Shown here: positions 42,293 through 51,443 of the stretch, piece after piece
How positions within the stretch are numbered: position 1 is the stretch's first letter
Layout of the letters: the number at the start of each line of letters is the position of its first letter
Assembly (NCBI RefSeq): GCF_003122365.1
Contig: NZ_CP029254.1
Location: forward strand, 5,357,501-5,421,500
Length of the DNA: 64,000 bases
Source: Streptomyces spongiicola
GTDB lineage: Bacteria > Actinomycetota > Actinomycetes > Streptomycetales > Streptomycetaceae
Direction of reading: 5' to 3'
The notes under the pieces: generated by a model
Told to the model about the DNA's origin: nothing
The model's database searches: none
The model's input: the letters and a program-made list of their open reading frames with translations, nothing else
Position numbers and translations under genes: made by a program

Positions 42293-43917
42293 TGGGATTC
42301 GCCCGCACCTGCTCCGTGGCCCTGGTGGGCGTCGAGGGCGTGGTCGTGGAGGTCCAGGCGGACCTCGAACCAGGGGTCGCGGCCTTCGCCCTGGTCGGGC
42401 TTCCGGACAAGAGCCTCGTGGAGAGCCGCGACCGGGTCCGGGCGGCCGTCGTCAACTCCGGCGCCGAGTGGCCGCAGAAGAAGCTCACGGTCGGGCTCAG
42501 CCCGGCGTCCGTGCCCAAGGGCGGCAGCGGGTTCGACCTGGCTGTCGCGTGCGCGGTCCTGGCCGCCGCGGAGCGCATCGATCCCGGCGCGATCGCGGAT
42601 CTCGTGCTCCTCGGCGAGCTGGGTCTGGACGGCCGAGTGCGGCCGGTGCGGGGAGTCCTGCCCGCGGTCCTCGCCGCGGCCGAGGCGGGATACCAGCAGG
42701 TCGTCGTGCCCGAGCGGACCGCCGGCGAGGCCTCGCTCGTACCCGGCGTCTCGGTCCTCGGCGTGCGCAGCCTCCGCCAGCTGATCGCGGTACTGAACGA
42801 CGAGCCGGTGCCGCGGGAGGAGCCCGAAGGCGACGGCCGGCCCGGCGCCATGCTCGCGGGGCTGGTGGTGCCGGGCGCCGGGCTGGGCACGGGACTCGCC
42901 ACCGACCCGGGACGGGCCGGGGGCCCCCTTCCCGACCTGGCGGACGTCGCCGGTCAGCACGGGGCGCGGACCGCGCTCGAGGTCGCCGCGGCAGGGAGGC
43001 ACCACCTGCTGCTCCAGGGCCCTCCGGGCGCGGGCAAGACGATGCTCGCCGAGCGGCTTCCGTCCGTGCTCCCGCCACTCACCCGCAAGGAGTCCCTGGA
43101 GGTCACCACCGTCCACTCGGTCGCGGGCACCCTGCCGCCCGGCGAACCCCTGGTGCGCACGCCGCCCTACTGCGCCCCGCACCATTCGGCGACGATGCAG
43201 TCCCTCGTGGGCGGCGGACAGGGCATGCCGAGGCCCGGAGCGGTCTCGCTGGCCCACCGGGGCGTCCTCTTCCTGGACGAGGCCCCGGAGTTCTCCGGCA
43301 AGGTGCTCGACGCCCTCCGCCAGCCGATCGAGTCGGGTCACGTGGTCGTCGCGCGCAGCGCGGGCGTGGTCAGGCTTCCCGCTCGGTTCCTCCTGGTGCT
43401 GGCGGCCAACCCCTGCCCCTGCGGGCGCCACACCCTGCACGGCATGGGATGCGACTGCCCCGCCTCGCTGATCCGGCGGTACCAGGCGCGGCTCTCCGGC
43501 CCGCTGCTCGACCGGGTCGACCTGCGGGTCGAGGTGGAGCCCGTCAGCCGGGCCGAGCTGCTGGGCCGGGGCGTCCGCGGGGAGCCGTCCGCCGCCGTCG
43601 CCGCGCGGGTCGGGGAGGCGCGCGACCGGGCGGCCGCACGGCTGTCCGGCACCCCTTGGCACGCCAACAGCGAGGTGCCCGGCCACGAGCTGCGCACCCG
43701 CTGGCACACCGCGCCCGGCGCACTGGCAGCGGCGGAGCGGGACATGGAGCGGGGACTGCTCACGGCCCGGGGCATGGACCGCGTGCTCCGGGTCGCCTGG
43801 ACGGTCGCCGACCTAGCGGGCCGCGACCGGCCCCACGCGCGCGATGTCGACCTGGCGCTGCAACTGCGCACGGGTATCGCCCGCGGTGTCCCGGCGGGTT
43901 TCGGAACCGAGCGATGA
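42292..43917 (+). CDS. YifB/ComM-like Mg-chelatase-domain AAA+ ATPase
   Basis: 541 aa. The N-terminal Lon-like S5 domain has AFALVGLPDKSLVESRDRVR; the Mg-chelatase AAA core has LLLQGPPGAGKTMLAERLPS (Walker A), GVLFLDEAPEFSGKVLDALR (Walker B/sensor), and NPCPCGRHTLHGMGCDC. The C-terminal helical domain includes RGMDRVLRVAWTVADLAGRD. ComM relatives are branch-migration helicases that assist integration of taken-up DNA. The adjacent dprA supports a recombination role. Confidence 0.94.
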   Translation: MGFARTCSVALVGVEGVVVEVQADLEPGVAAFALVGLPDKSLVESRDRVRAAVVNSGAEWPQKKLTVGLSPASVPKGGSGFDLAVACAVLAAAERIDPGAIADLVLLGELGLDGRVRPVRGVLPAVLAAAEAGYQQVVVPERTAGEASLVPGVSVLGVRSLRQLIAVLNDEPVPREEPEGDGRPGAMLAGLVVPGAGLGTGLATDPGRAGGPLPDLADVAGQHGARTALEVAAAGRHHLLLQGPPGAGKTMLAERLPSVLPPLTRKESLEVTTVHSVAGTLPPGEPLVRTPPYCAPHHSATMQSLVGGGQGMPRPGAVSLAHRGVLFLDEAPEFSGKVLDALRQPIESGHVVVARSAGVVRLPARFLLVLAANPCPCGRHTLHGMGCDCPASLIRRYQARLSGPLLDRVDLRVEVEPVSRAELLGRGVRGEPSAAVAARVGEARDRAAARLSGTPWHANSEVPGHELRTRWHTAPGALAAAERDMERGLLTARGMDRVLRVAWTVADLAGRDRPHARDVDLALQLRTGIARGVPAGFGTER

Positions 43918-43966
43918 GCGCCGGGCGGGCCGCCGGGCCCCCGGTCCCGGCGAAGGGAGTCCGGCC

Positions 43967-45136
43967 ATGACCGCCGCCGGCGCGGGTGAGGAGGAGCGGA
44001 GGGCGCGTGCGGCGTTGACGAGGGTCGTCGAACCGGGTGATGAACGGGCGGGCGGATGGCTGCGCCGATACGGCCCGGTGGAACTGCTGACCCGCCTCAC
44101 CGTGCCCGCCCGGACCGAGGACGCCCTCCCGGGTGCCGGGCAGATGAGGATGCAGGGCTACCGGACCCGGGCAGGGGCGGCCCGCCCGGAGCGCGATCTG
44201 GAGCGGGTGGCCGAACTGGGTGGCCGCTTCGTCTGCCCGGGGGATCCGGAGTGGCCCGGCCAGCTGGACGACCTCGGAGACGCAAGGCCGGTCGGGCTCT
44301 GGGTGCGTGGACGCGCCGACCTGCGGATATGGGCTCTGCGCTCGGTCGCGGTGGTGGGCGCCCGAGCCTGCACCCCATACGGCGCGCATGTGTCCGGCAG
44401 ACTCGCCTCGGGCCTCGCCGAGCGCGGCTGGGTCGTCGTCTCCGGCGCGGCGTACGGGATCGACGCCGCAGCCCACAGGGGCGCCCTGTCCGCGGGCGGC
44501 GCGACGGTCGCCGTGCTGGCCTGCGGGGTGGACACCGTCTACCCCCGGGGGCATGCCGAGTTGGTCCGCCGCGTGGCCGAACAGGGACTGGTCGTCGCGG
44601 AGTTGCCGCCCGGCAGCCATCCCACCCGCAGCCGGTTCGTGCTGCGCAACCGGGTCATCGCCGCCCTGTCCCGGGGCGCCGTCGTCGTGGAGGCCGAGTA
44701 CCGGAGCGGTTCCCTGTCCACCGCGCGCGCCGCGGATCGCCTGGGCCGCTTCACCATGGGCGTTCCCGGGCCGGTGACCAGCGGGCTCTCCTCGGGAGTG
44801 CATGAACTGCTGCGCAACGGGGCGGTGCTGGTGACCGACGCCGACGAAGTGGTGGAACTGGTCGGTGACATCGGGGAACTCGCCCCGGAACGCCGTGGAC
44901 CGGTGCTCCCGAGAGATCTCCTCGCACCCGGGTGCGCACGGGTTCTGGAGGTCCTCCCGGCCCGCGGCGCCCTCGACGGCCGGGAGGTCGCCGCCCGAGC
45001 CGGCAGCACGCCCGACGAGGCGCTCGCGAGGCTGTACGAACTGCACTCCCTCGGCTTTGTCGAACGCCGTGGTGACCGCTGGCAGTTGGCCACGGGCGCC
45101 ACAACCGGATCGAACGCACGGCGAGGCGATGCTTGA
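43967..45136 (+). CDS. dprA: DNA-processing protein DprA
   Basis: 389 aa from ATG 43967 with AAGGGAG upstream. The Rossmann-like DprA core has VAVVGARACTPYGAHVSGRL, VVSGAAYGIDAAAHRGAL, LACGVDTVYPRGHAELVRRV and SRFVLRNRVIAALSRGAVVV. The C-terminal winged helix is ALDGREVAARAGSTPDEALA. It loads RecA onto incoming single-stranded DNA. It starts 49 bp after yifB. Confidence 0.95.
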   Translation: MTAAGAGEEERRARAALTRVVEPGDERAGGWLRRYGPVELLTRLTVPARTEDALPGAGQMRMQGYRTRAGAARPERDLERVAELGGRFVCPGDPEWPGQLDDLGDARPVGLWVRGRADLRIWALRSVAVVGARACTPYGAHVSGRLASGLAERGWVVVSGAAYGIDAAAHRGALSAGGATVAVLACGVDTVYPRGHAELVRRVAEQGLVVAELPPGSHPTRSRFVLRNRVIAALSRGAVVVEAEYRSGSLSTARAADRLGRFTMGVPGPVTSGLSSGVHELLRNGAVLVTDADEVVELVGDIGELAPERRGPVLPRDLLAPGCARVLEVLPARGALDGREVAARAGSTPDEALARLYELHSLGFVERRGDRWQLATGATTGSNARRGDA

Positions 45137-45391
45137 CCCGGGGCATTCGGGTGACAAGGTGAGCCCGATGGCCCCGGCCGCGCCTCCGCGACACCCCGGG
45201 GGCCGCTGCCCGCTGCCCCGGACCCCGTTCGAAGATGCGGCCGAAGGTACACACTCACCGAGGCGCGATCCGCCGCCGTTCGCGCACCGCCATCCGCCAG
45301 TCACGCTACGCTCACCAGGTTCACCACCCGGCCACCGGCCCAGACAACCCGTCCCATCACGCTCCACGGCAGAACGGCTCAAAGGCAACGC

Positions 45392-46228
45392 ATGCCCCAG
45401 CACACCTCCGGGTCTGACCACGCGGCAGTTCCCCCCGCTGCCCGGGGTTCCGTGCGACCGCCCGCGCCCTCGTCGCTCGAAGAGCTGTGGCGGTCGTACA
45501 AGGCCACCGGTGACGAGCGGTTGCGGGAGCAGCTGATCCTTCACTACTCACCGCTGGTGAAGTACGTCGCGGGCCGGGTGAGCGTCGGGCTGCCGTCCAA
45601 CGTCGAGCAGGCCGACTTCGTCTCCTCCGGAGTCTTCGGACTCATCGACGCGATCGAGAAGTTCGACATCGAACGTTCGATCAAGTTCGAGACATATGCG
45701 ATCACCCGCATCCGGGGCGCCATGATCGACGAGTTGCGGGCCCTGGACTGGATCCCGCGCTCCGTGCGGCAGAAGGCCCGGAACGTCGAGCGCGCGTACG
45801 CCACGCTCGAGGCTCAACTGCGGCGTACCCCCTCCGAGAGCGAGGTGGCCGCCGAGATGGGCATCTCCCTCGAAGAACTGCACTCCGTCTTCAGCCAGTT
45901 GTCCCTGGCGAACGTCGTCGCCCTGGAGGAGCTGCTCCATGTCGGGGGTGAGGGCGGTGATCGGCTGAGCCTCATGGACACCCTGGAGGACACCGCCGCG
46001 GACAACCCCGTGGAGGTGGCCGAGGACCGCGAGCTGCGGCGCCTTCTCGCCCGAGCCATCAACACCCTCCCCGACCGGGAGAAGACCGTCGTCACCCTCT
46101 ACTACTACGAAGGCCTGACCCTGGCCGAGATCGGCAACGTCCTGGGCGTCACCGAGAGCCGGGTCAGCCAGATCCACACCAAGTCCGTGCTGCAGCTCAG
46201 GGCCAAGCTGGCCGACGTCGCCCGGTGA
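45392..46228 (+). CDS. whiG: sporulation sigma factor WhiG (FliA family)
   Basis: 278 aa. Region 2 is LILHYSPLVKYVAGRVSVGL and FGLIDAIEKFDIERSIKFET; YAITRIRGAMIDELRALDW and IPRSVRQKARNVE are the FliA/WhiG hallmark; region 4 has TLPDREKTVVTLYYYEGLTL and EIGNVLGVTESRVSQIHTKS. It directs early aerial-hypha sporulation genes (whiH, whiI in S. coelicolor). It has a 255-bp upstream region of its own and is followed by a hairpin. Confidence 0.97.
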   Translation: MPQHTSGSDHAAVPPAARGSVRPPAPSSLEELWRSYKATGDERLREQLILHYSPLVKYVAGRVSVGLPSNVEQADFVSSGVFGLIDAIEKFDIERSIKFETYAITRIRGAMIDELRALDWIPRSVRQKARNVERAYATLEAQLRRTPSESEVAAEMGISLEELHSVFSQLSLANVVALEELLHVGGEGGDRLSLMDTLEDTAADNPVEVAEDRELRRLLARAINTLPDREKTVVTLYYYEGLTLAEIGNVLGVTESRVSQIHTKSVLQLRAKLADVAR

Positions 46229-46269
46229 GTCCGACGCCGCCCGCCGGTACCGCTCCCGTCGGCGAGCCG

Positions 46270-46301
46270 GGGGCAGTGCCGGGACGATCCGGCACTGCCC
46301 C
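46270..46301 (+). terminator. terminator hairpin after whiG
   Basis: GGGGCAGTGCCGG (46270-46282) pairs with CCGGCACTGCCCC (46289-46301) across a 6-nt loop. It is 41 bp after the stop codon. Confidence 0.8.
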
Positions 46302-46336
46302 GCCCGTGCGCACCTTCCTCGCCGTAAAGTGGTTCC

Positions 46337-46921
46337 GTGCCAAGGATTCGAGCGGCCTCCGTGGCCGAGCACCGGACCATGCAGCGCGCGGCTCTGCTGG
46401 ACGCCGCACGTTCCCTGCTGTCCGAGGGGGGGACGGAGGCTCTCACCTTCCCTGCCCTCGCCGAGCGCACGGGCCTGGCCAGATCATCCGTCTACGAGTA
46501 CTTCCGTTCCCGCGCCGCGGTGGTCGAAGAGCTGTGCGCCGTCGACTTCCCGGTCTGGGCGGCGGAGGTGGAGGCCGCCATGGCGGCCTCCACCTCCGCC
46601 GAAGGCAAGGTCGAGGCCTATGTGCGCCGTCAGCTGGAACTCGTCGGTGACCGCCGTCACCGGGCCGTCGTCGCGATCTCGGCGAGCGAGCTTGACGACG
46701 GCGCCAGGGAGAAGATCCGCGCCGCGCACGGCGCGCTGATCGCCATGATCGTGGAGGCACTCGGGGAACTGGGTCACCAGCAGCCCCGACTCGCGGCCAT
46801 GCTCCTCCAGGGGGTCGTGGACGCCGCGGTGCGCCGTATCGAGCTGGGCGCCGCGGAGGACCCGCCCGTTATCGCGGAGGCAGCGGTCTCGATGGCGCTC
46901 CGCGGGGTTCTGGGCGCCTGA
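46337..46921 (+). CDS. TetR-family transcriptional regulator
   Basis: 194 aa from GTG 46337. The N-terminal HTH is ALLDAARSLLSEGGTEALTF, then ALAERTGLARSSVYEYFRSR. The all-helical ligand domain follows. The conserved location between whiG and the M23 gene suggests a core streptomycete regulator; the target is unknown. Its 3' 148 bp are covered on the opposite strand by the tail of the M23 reading frame. Confidence 0.9.
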   Translation: MPRIRAASVAEHRTMQRAALLDAARSLLSEGGTEALTFPALAERTGLARSSVYEYFRSRAAVVEELCAVDFPVWAAEVEAAMAASTSAEGKVEAYVRRQLELVGDRRHRAVVAISASELDDGAREKIRAAHGALIAMIVEALGELGHQQPRLAAMLLQGVVDAAVRRIELGAAEDPPVIAEAAVSMALRGVLGA

Positions 46922-48216
46922 ACCCGCACCCGCCGATGCCGGCCCGGGCCTGTCCTGAGCGGGTCCCGGTCGCGACGGCTGTGTGTGCCCCGCCCGCCCC
47001 AAGCACACATCGTGCCTGCGGCTCCCCGCACCGAGCCCGTGCCCCGGCCCATGCGTCCCGCCGATGCCTCCGCACCGGCGCCGTGCCGGACTGCGCTGCT
47101 GCCGTCCCGTGCGGTGACCGGCGCTGCTCCGGTCGCACGCGGTGACCGGGCGCTGTGACCGGGGCGCGCCGTGCCGTTTCCGCTCCCGTGCCGTTCCCGT
47201 CTCCCACCCGTGCCGTTCCCGTTTCCGCTCCCGTGCCGTTCCCGTCTCCCACCCGTGCCGTTCCCGCCTCCACCCGAGCCGTGCCCGCTCCCGTGCCGCT
47301 CCCGCCCCTGCGCCACAGCCCCTGCCTGGTTCCGCAGCGTGGCTGAATCCGCCCAGGCCCCCAGGGGCACCTTCCGCTCCCCTCGCTCCCCTTCCCCATC
47401 TCCGTCCTCCCTCCCCGTCCTCCTCCGGTCCTTTCCCACTCCATCTCTCCTCCCCCTTCCCTTCCGCGCCCTTCTGTCGCCTTCCACTGCTTTCTGCCCC
47501 TCCCTCCTGTCTTTCCGTCCCTCCCCCTGCCTCCTTCTGCGGGTCAGGCCGCCGCCGGCGGTGCGAGACGCCCCGCGGGAGGCGATCGCCGCCACCGCGA
47601 GCAGCAGGGCCTGGACCGCGTCCGCACCCGCCCGGGACGGAGCCGCCGATGCCTCGGCGAACCCCGGCGGGGCTCCCCCCGGGTCCGTCGACGGCCCGGG
47701 CACGCCGAAGACCGGAAGCAGCCGGGACGGGCCGCGGCGCAGGGCCGACGCGGGCAGGAGGGCCAGTGGGTCGAGGTACTCCTCCCCGCGCAGGAGCCCC
47801 CAGTGCAGACAGCCCGTCGGACAGTGCGACGAACCCTCCGCCACCACCGCCACGACCTGCCCCTCGGCCACCAGGGCGCCCGGGCGGACCAGCGGGCGCA
47901 CCGGCTCGTAGGTCGTCCGCAGCGGCGGTTCGCCCGTGCCCGCGAGTTCGATCGACAGCACTCCGCGCCCCGCCACCGGCCCGGCGAAGGCCACCCGGCC
48001 CGGCGCCGCGGCACGCACCTCGGTGCCCGGGGGCGCCGCCAGGTCCACCCCGCGGTGGCCCCGCCCGTACGGGGACGGCGGCGGTTCCCAGCCCCGCACC
48101 ACCGAGGGGCGGGGTGGGCCCACCGGCCAGACCGCCGCCCGGGCGGCCACCGGCGAGACCAGCACCAGCAGCATCGCTGCCAGCGCCGTTGTCACGACTC
48201 GTCGTCCGAGATCCAT
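46774..48216 (-). CDS. secreted M23-family (LytM) peptidase with long low-complexity tail
   Basis: 480 aa if the frame is taken to its stop. ATG 48216 starts a signal peptide (VVTTALAAMLLVLVSPVAAR, then AA). The M23 domain spans ~residues 40-150: YGRGHRGVDLAAPPGTEV (H-x3-D zinc ligands) and CPTGCLHWGLLRGEEY (the usual HxH appears as H-W-G, so the last His ligand is missing). After about residue 215 the sequence is Arg/Gly-rich with repeats of ERHGSGNG and no fold, reaching 46774 and overlapping the TetR gene antisense. The natural C-terminus may be near residue 220 with an ancestral stop lost. Likely a degenerate cell-wall-binding peptidase. Confidence 0.75.
   Translation of the reverse strand: MDLGRRVVTTALAAMLLVLVSPVAARAAVWPVGPPRPSVVRGWEPPPSPYGRGHRGVDLAAPPGTEVRAAAPGRVAFAGPVAGRGVLSIELAGTGEPPLRTTYEPVRPLVRPGALVAEGQVVAVVAEGSSHCPTGCLHWGLLRGEEYLDPLALLPASALRRGPSRLLPVFGVPGPSTDPGGAPPGFAEASAAPSRAGADAVQALLLAVAAIASRGASRTAGGGLTRRRRQGEGRKDRREGQKAVEGDRRARKGRGRRDGVGKDRRRTGREDGDGEGERGERKVPLGAWADSATLRNQAGAVAQGRERHGSGHGSGGGGNGTGGRRERHGSGNGNGTGGRRERHGSGNGTARPGHSARSPRATGAAPVTARDGSSAVRHGAGAEASAGRMGRGTGSVRGAAGTMCAWGGRGTHSRRDRDPLRTGPGRHRRVRVQAPRTPRSAIETAASAITGGSSAAPSSIRRTAASTTPWRSMAASRGCW
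47171..47270. repeat. 45-bp tandem repeat encoding the ERHGSGNG-like tail
   Basis: A 45-bp unit (GTTTCCGCTCCCGTGCC at 47176 and 47221) recurs twice on the forward strand, with further partial 15-bp copies (CGTGCCGTTCCCG) to about 47270. The surrounding 47340-47530 is pyrimidine-rich (TCCCC/CTTCC runs). Confidence 0.75.
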
Positions 48217-48324
48217 GACGCCGACGGTCCCGCATCCGGCCGTCGCTGCGCTGATCATGGTCGGGATCTGTGGACTACCGACCGGTTGTGGACATCGCCG
48301 TCACCCGGCACCCCGGCGGTCCCG

Positions 48325-48330
48325 TACACT
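48325..48330 (+). promoter_or_regulatory. -10 element (TACACT) of the rpsB promoter
   Basis: TACACT within the gap between the divergent M23 gene and rpsB. The resulting leader is about 145 nt. The -35 is not convincing. Confidence 0.4.
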
Positions 48331-48477
48331 TCTTCTGGCGATCCGGGTCACCCGGGTCGACTTCGCACGCCCCGCCACCACCCTCATTCTCGGTCGGTGG
48401 CCGCGCCTCTCGGTCCCTTGCGGCACGGCGCGCCGGGGCGTCAGGACACAACCGGGAAAACTCAAGGAGATACGGCC

Positions 48478-49380
48478 ATGGCCGTCGTCACGATGCGGGA
48501 GCTGCTGGAGAGCGGCGTCCACTTCGGTCACCAGACCCGTCGCTGGAACCCGAAGATGAAGCGATTCATCTTCACCGAGCGCAACGGCATCTACATCATC
48601 GACCTGCTCCAGTCGCTGTCGTACATCGACCGCGCCTACGAGTTCGTCAAGGAGACCGTCGCACACGGCGGCTCCATCATGTTCGTCGGCACGAAGAAGC
48701 AGGCGCAGGAGGCCATCGCCGAGCAGGCGACCCGCGTCGGCATGCCCTACGTGAACCAGCGCTGGCTCGGCGGCATGCTCACCAACTTCTCCACCGTCTA
48801 CAAGCGCCTTCAGCGTCTGAAGGAACTCGAGGCGATCGACTTCGAGGACGTGGCCGCCTCCGGTCTCACCAAGAAGGAGCTCCTGGTCCTCTCGCGCGAG
48901 AAGGCCAAGCTGGAGAAGACCCTCGGTGGCATCCGCGAGATGCAGAAGGTGCCCAGCGCCGTCTGGATCGTCGACACCAAGAAGGAGCACATCGCCGTCG
49001 GTGAGGCGCGCAAGCTCCACATCCCGGTCGTCGCGATCCTCGACACCAACTGCGACCCGGACGAGGTCGACTACAAGATCCCGGGCAACGACGACGCGAT
49101 CCGCTCCGTCACCCTGCTCACCCGAGTGATCGCCGACGCCGTCGCCGAGGGCCTCATCGCCCGCTCCGGCGTCGCGACCGGTGACTCGAAGCCGGGTGAC
49201 AAGGCCGCCGGCGAGCCGCTGGCCGAGTGGGAGCGCGACCTGCTCGAGGGCGAGAAGAAGGCCGACGAGACCCCGGCCGCCGAGACCGAGAAGCCGGCCG
49301 AGGCCGAGAAGCCGGCCGAGGCCGCTGCCGAGGCTCCGGCCGCTGCCGAGGCTCCGGCCGCGGACGCCGACAAGGCCTGA
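48478..49380 (+). CDS. rpsB: 30S ribosomal protein S2
   Basis: 300 aa from ATG 48478 with AAGGAGA upstream. MRELLESGVHFGHQTRRWNP, FIFTERNGIYIIDLLQSLSY, GTKKQAQEAIAEQA, RWLGGMLTNFSTVYKRLQRL and AILDTNCDPDEVDYKIPGND are S2 signatures. An acidic Ala/Glu/Pro tail with EKPAEAEKPAEAAAEAPAA repeats extends the C-terminus, as in other streptomycetes. A strong hairpin follows. Confidence 0.98.
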   Translation: MAVVTMRELLESGVHFGHQTRRWNPKMKRFIFTERNGIYIIDLLQSLSYIDRAYEFVKETVAHGGSIMFVGTKKQAQEAIAEQATRVGMPYVNQRWLGGMLTNFSTVYKRLQRLKELEAIDFEDVAASGLTKKELLVLSREKAKLEKTLGGIREMQKVPSAVWIVDTKKEHIAVGEARKLHIPVVAILDTNCDPDEVDYKIPGNDDAIRSVTLLTRVIADAVAEGLIARSGVATGDSKPGDKAAGEPLAEWERDLLEGEKKADETPAAETEKPAEAEKPAEAAAEAPAAAEAPAADADKA

Positions 49381-49396
49381 CGCCCAGGTTCCGGTA

Positions 49397-49433
49397 GCCG
49401 GCGGCGGGGGCCCATGAAGCCCCCGCCGCCGGC
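49397..49433 (+). terminator. hairpin between rpsB and tsf
   Basis: A 15-bp perfect stem, GCCGGCGGCGGGGGC (49397-49411) with GCCCCCGCCGCCGGC (49419-49433), and a 7-nt loop. It probably attenuates read-through so that S2 is made in excess of Ts. Confidence 0.8.
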
Positions 49434-49482
49434 CCGTAGACCGTTCGACCTCAGCTCTTCGACTTCAGAGAGATTCACAGAC

Positions 49483-50319
49483 ATGGCGAACTACACCGCC
49501 GCTGACGTTAAGAAGCTCCGCGAGCTCACCGGCGCGGGCATGATGGACTGCAAGAAGGCGCTCGACGAGGCCGACGGCAGCGTCGACAAGGCCGTCGAGG
49601 CCCTGCGCATCAAGGGCCAGAAGGGCGTCGCCAAGCGTGAGGGCCGCTCCGCCGAGAACGGCGCCGTGGTCTCCCTCATCGCCGACGACAACACCTCCGG
49701 TGTCATCGTCGAGCTGAAGTGCGAGACGGACTTCGTCGCCAAGGGCGAGAAGTTCCAGGCCGTCGCGGGCGCGCTCGCCGGCCACATCGCCGCCACCGGC
49801 CCGGCCGACACCGAGGCTCTGCTCGCCTCCGAGATCGAGCCCGGCAAGACCGTGCAGGCCTATGTCGACGAGGCCAACGCCAACCTCGGCGAGAAGATCG
49901 TCCTGGACCGCTTCGCCCAGTTCTCCGGTGCCTACGTGACCGCGTACATGCACCGCACGATGCCCGACCTGCCCCCGCAGATCGGTGTCCTCGTCGAGCT
50001 CGACAAGCCGAACGCCGAGGTCGCCAAGGGCGTTGCCCAGCACATCGCCGCCTTCGCGCCGAAGTACCTGTCCCGTGAGGACGTCCCGGCCGAGGTCGTC
50101 GAGTCCGAGCGCCGCGTCGCCGAGGAGACCACCCGCGCCGAGGGCAAGCCCGAGGCCGCCCTGCCGAAGATCGTCGAGGGTCGCCTCAACGGCTTCTTCA
50201 AGGACGCCACCCTCCTGGGCCAGCCGTACGCGCTGGACAACAAGAAGTCCGTCCAGCAGATCCTGGACGAGGCCGGTGTCGCCCTGAAGCGCTTCTCGCG
50301 CATCAAGGTCGGCATCTGA
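49483..50319 (+). CDS. tsf: elongation factor Ts
   Basis: 278 aa. NYTAADVKKLRELTGAGMMD and CKKALDEADGSVDKAVEALR (UBA domain), CETDFVAKGEKFQAVAGALA, and GQPYALDNKKSVQQILDEAG are diagnostic. It is the nucleotide-exchange factor for EF-Tu. ATG 49483 was chosen by the conserved N-terminus MANYTAADVKKLR. Confidence 0.98.
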   Translation: MANYTAADVKKLRELTGAGMMDCKKALDEADGSVDKAVEALRIKGQKGVAKREGRSAENGAVVSLIADDNTSGVIVELKCETDFVAKGEKFQAVAGALAGHIAATGPADTEALLASEIEPGKTVQAYVDEANANLGEKIVLDRFAQFSGAYVTAYMHRTMPDLPPQIGVLVELDKPNAEVAKGVAQHIAAFAPKYLSREDVPAEVVESERRVAEETTRAEGKPEAALPKIVEGRLNGFFKDATLLGQPYALDNKKSVQQILDEAGVALKRFSRIKVGI

Positions 50320-50477
50320 GCCGGTGGAGCGATCGACACGGGAGCCCGATAGGGTTCTCCCGCAGTCGTCGGCCGCGTGACACCGGACGACCGCAGATCT
50401 GACGAGGAGGCCATTGCCGCAGGGACACCAGCACCCACCGGCGATGGCCTTCTTCGTATGTGCACGAGGAGATCTCC

Positions 50478-51260
50478 ATGAACAAGGGCGCGGACGCCAA
50501 TCCGGCCGCCGACGACAAGAGCGACCGCACCGGCACGAAAGCCGGCCGTTTCATGCTGAAGCTGTCAGGAGAGGCCTTCTCCGGCGGCACCGGCCTGGGC
50601 GTCGACCCCGACGTCGTCCATGCCATCGCGAGGGAGATCGCCGCGGTCGTCCGCGACGGCGCGCAGATCGCGGTGGTCATCGGCGGCGGCAACTTCTTCC
50701 GCGGAGCCGAGCTGCAGGTGCGCGGCATGGACCGGGCGCGCTCCGACTACATGGGCATGCTCGGCACGGTCATGAACTGCCTCGCCCTCCAGGACTTCCT
50801 GGAGAAGGAGGGGATCGACTCCCGCGTCCAGACCGCCATCACCATGGGCCAGGTCGCGGAGCCGTATATTCCGCTGCGGGCGGTGCGCCACCTCGAGAAG
50901 GGGCGCGTCGTCATCTTCGGCGCCGGTATGGGCATGCCGTACTTCTCCACCGACACCACTGCCGCCCAGCGCGCCCTGGAGATCGACGCCGAGGCGCTGC
51001 TCATGGGCAAGAACGGGGTCGACGGCGTCTACGACTCGGACCCCAAGGCCAACCCGGACGCGGTGAAGTTCGACGCGCTGGAGTACGGGGAGGTGCTCGC
51101 CCGCGACCTCAAGGTCGCTGACGCCACCGCCATCACCCTCTGCCGCGACAACGCCCTGCCGATCCTCGTCTTCGAACTGCTCGCCGCGGGCAATATCGCT
51201 CGGGCCGTCCGGGGTGAGAAGATCGGCACGCTCGTGAGCGACCAGGGCACCCGGGCCTGA
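50478..51260 (+). CDS. pyrH: UMP kinase
   Basis: 260 aa, starting at ATG 50478 with GAGGAG nine nt upstream. A GTG 18 bp earlier is less likely. RFMLKLSGEAFSGGTGLGVD, VVIGGGNFFRGAELQ, GMDRARSDYMGMLGTVMNCL, FGAGMGMPYFSTDTTAAQRA and KNGVDGVYDSDPKANPDAVK are family motifs. It phosphorylates UMP to UDP. Confidence 0.97.
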   Translation: MNKGADANPAADDKSDRTGTKAGRFMLKLSGEAFSGGTGLGVDPDVVHAIAREIAAVVRDGAQIAVVIGGGNFFRGAELQVRGMDRARSDYMGMLGTVMNCLALQDFLEKEGIDSRVQTAITMGQVAEPYIPLRAVRHLEKGRVVIFGAGMGMPYFSTDTTAAQRALEIDAEALLMGKNGVDGVYDSDPKANPDAVKFDALEYGEVLARDLKVADATAITLCRDNALPILVFELLAAGNIARAVRGEKIGTLVSDQGTRA

Positions 51261-51443
51261 CTCCCCGGGCACCGCCCCGGGATGGACAAAGCCCTGCCGG
51301 TCGGACACCGTGCAGGGGCGCCGCCAACTTTCGCAGGCGTCGTGCGCGTGGCACGGACCGGGCCGCGGACCCGCACCAGGGGGCCGGGCCGGGGCGTCGT
51401 CGCTCGTACACGCCGGGACTACCAAGACACGCAGGAGCAAGTG

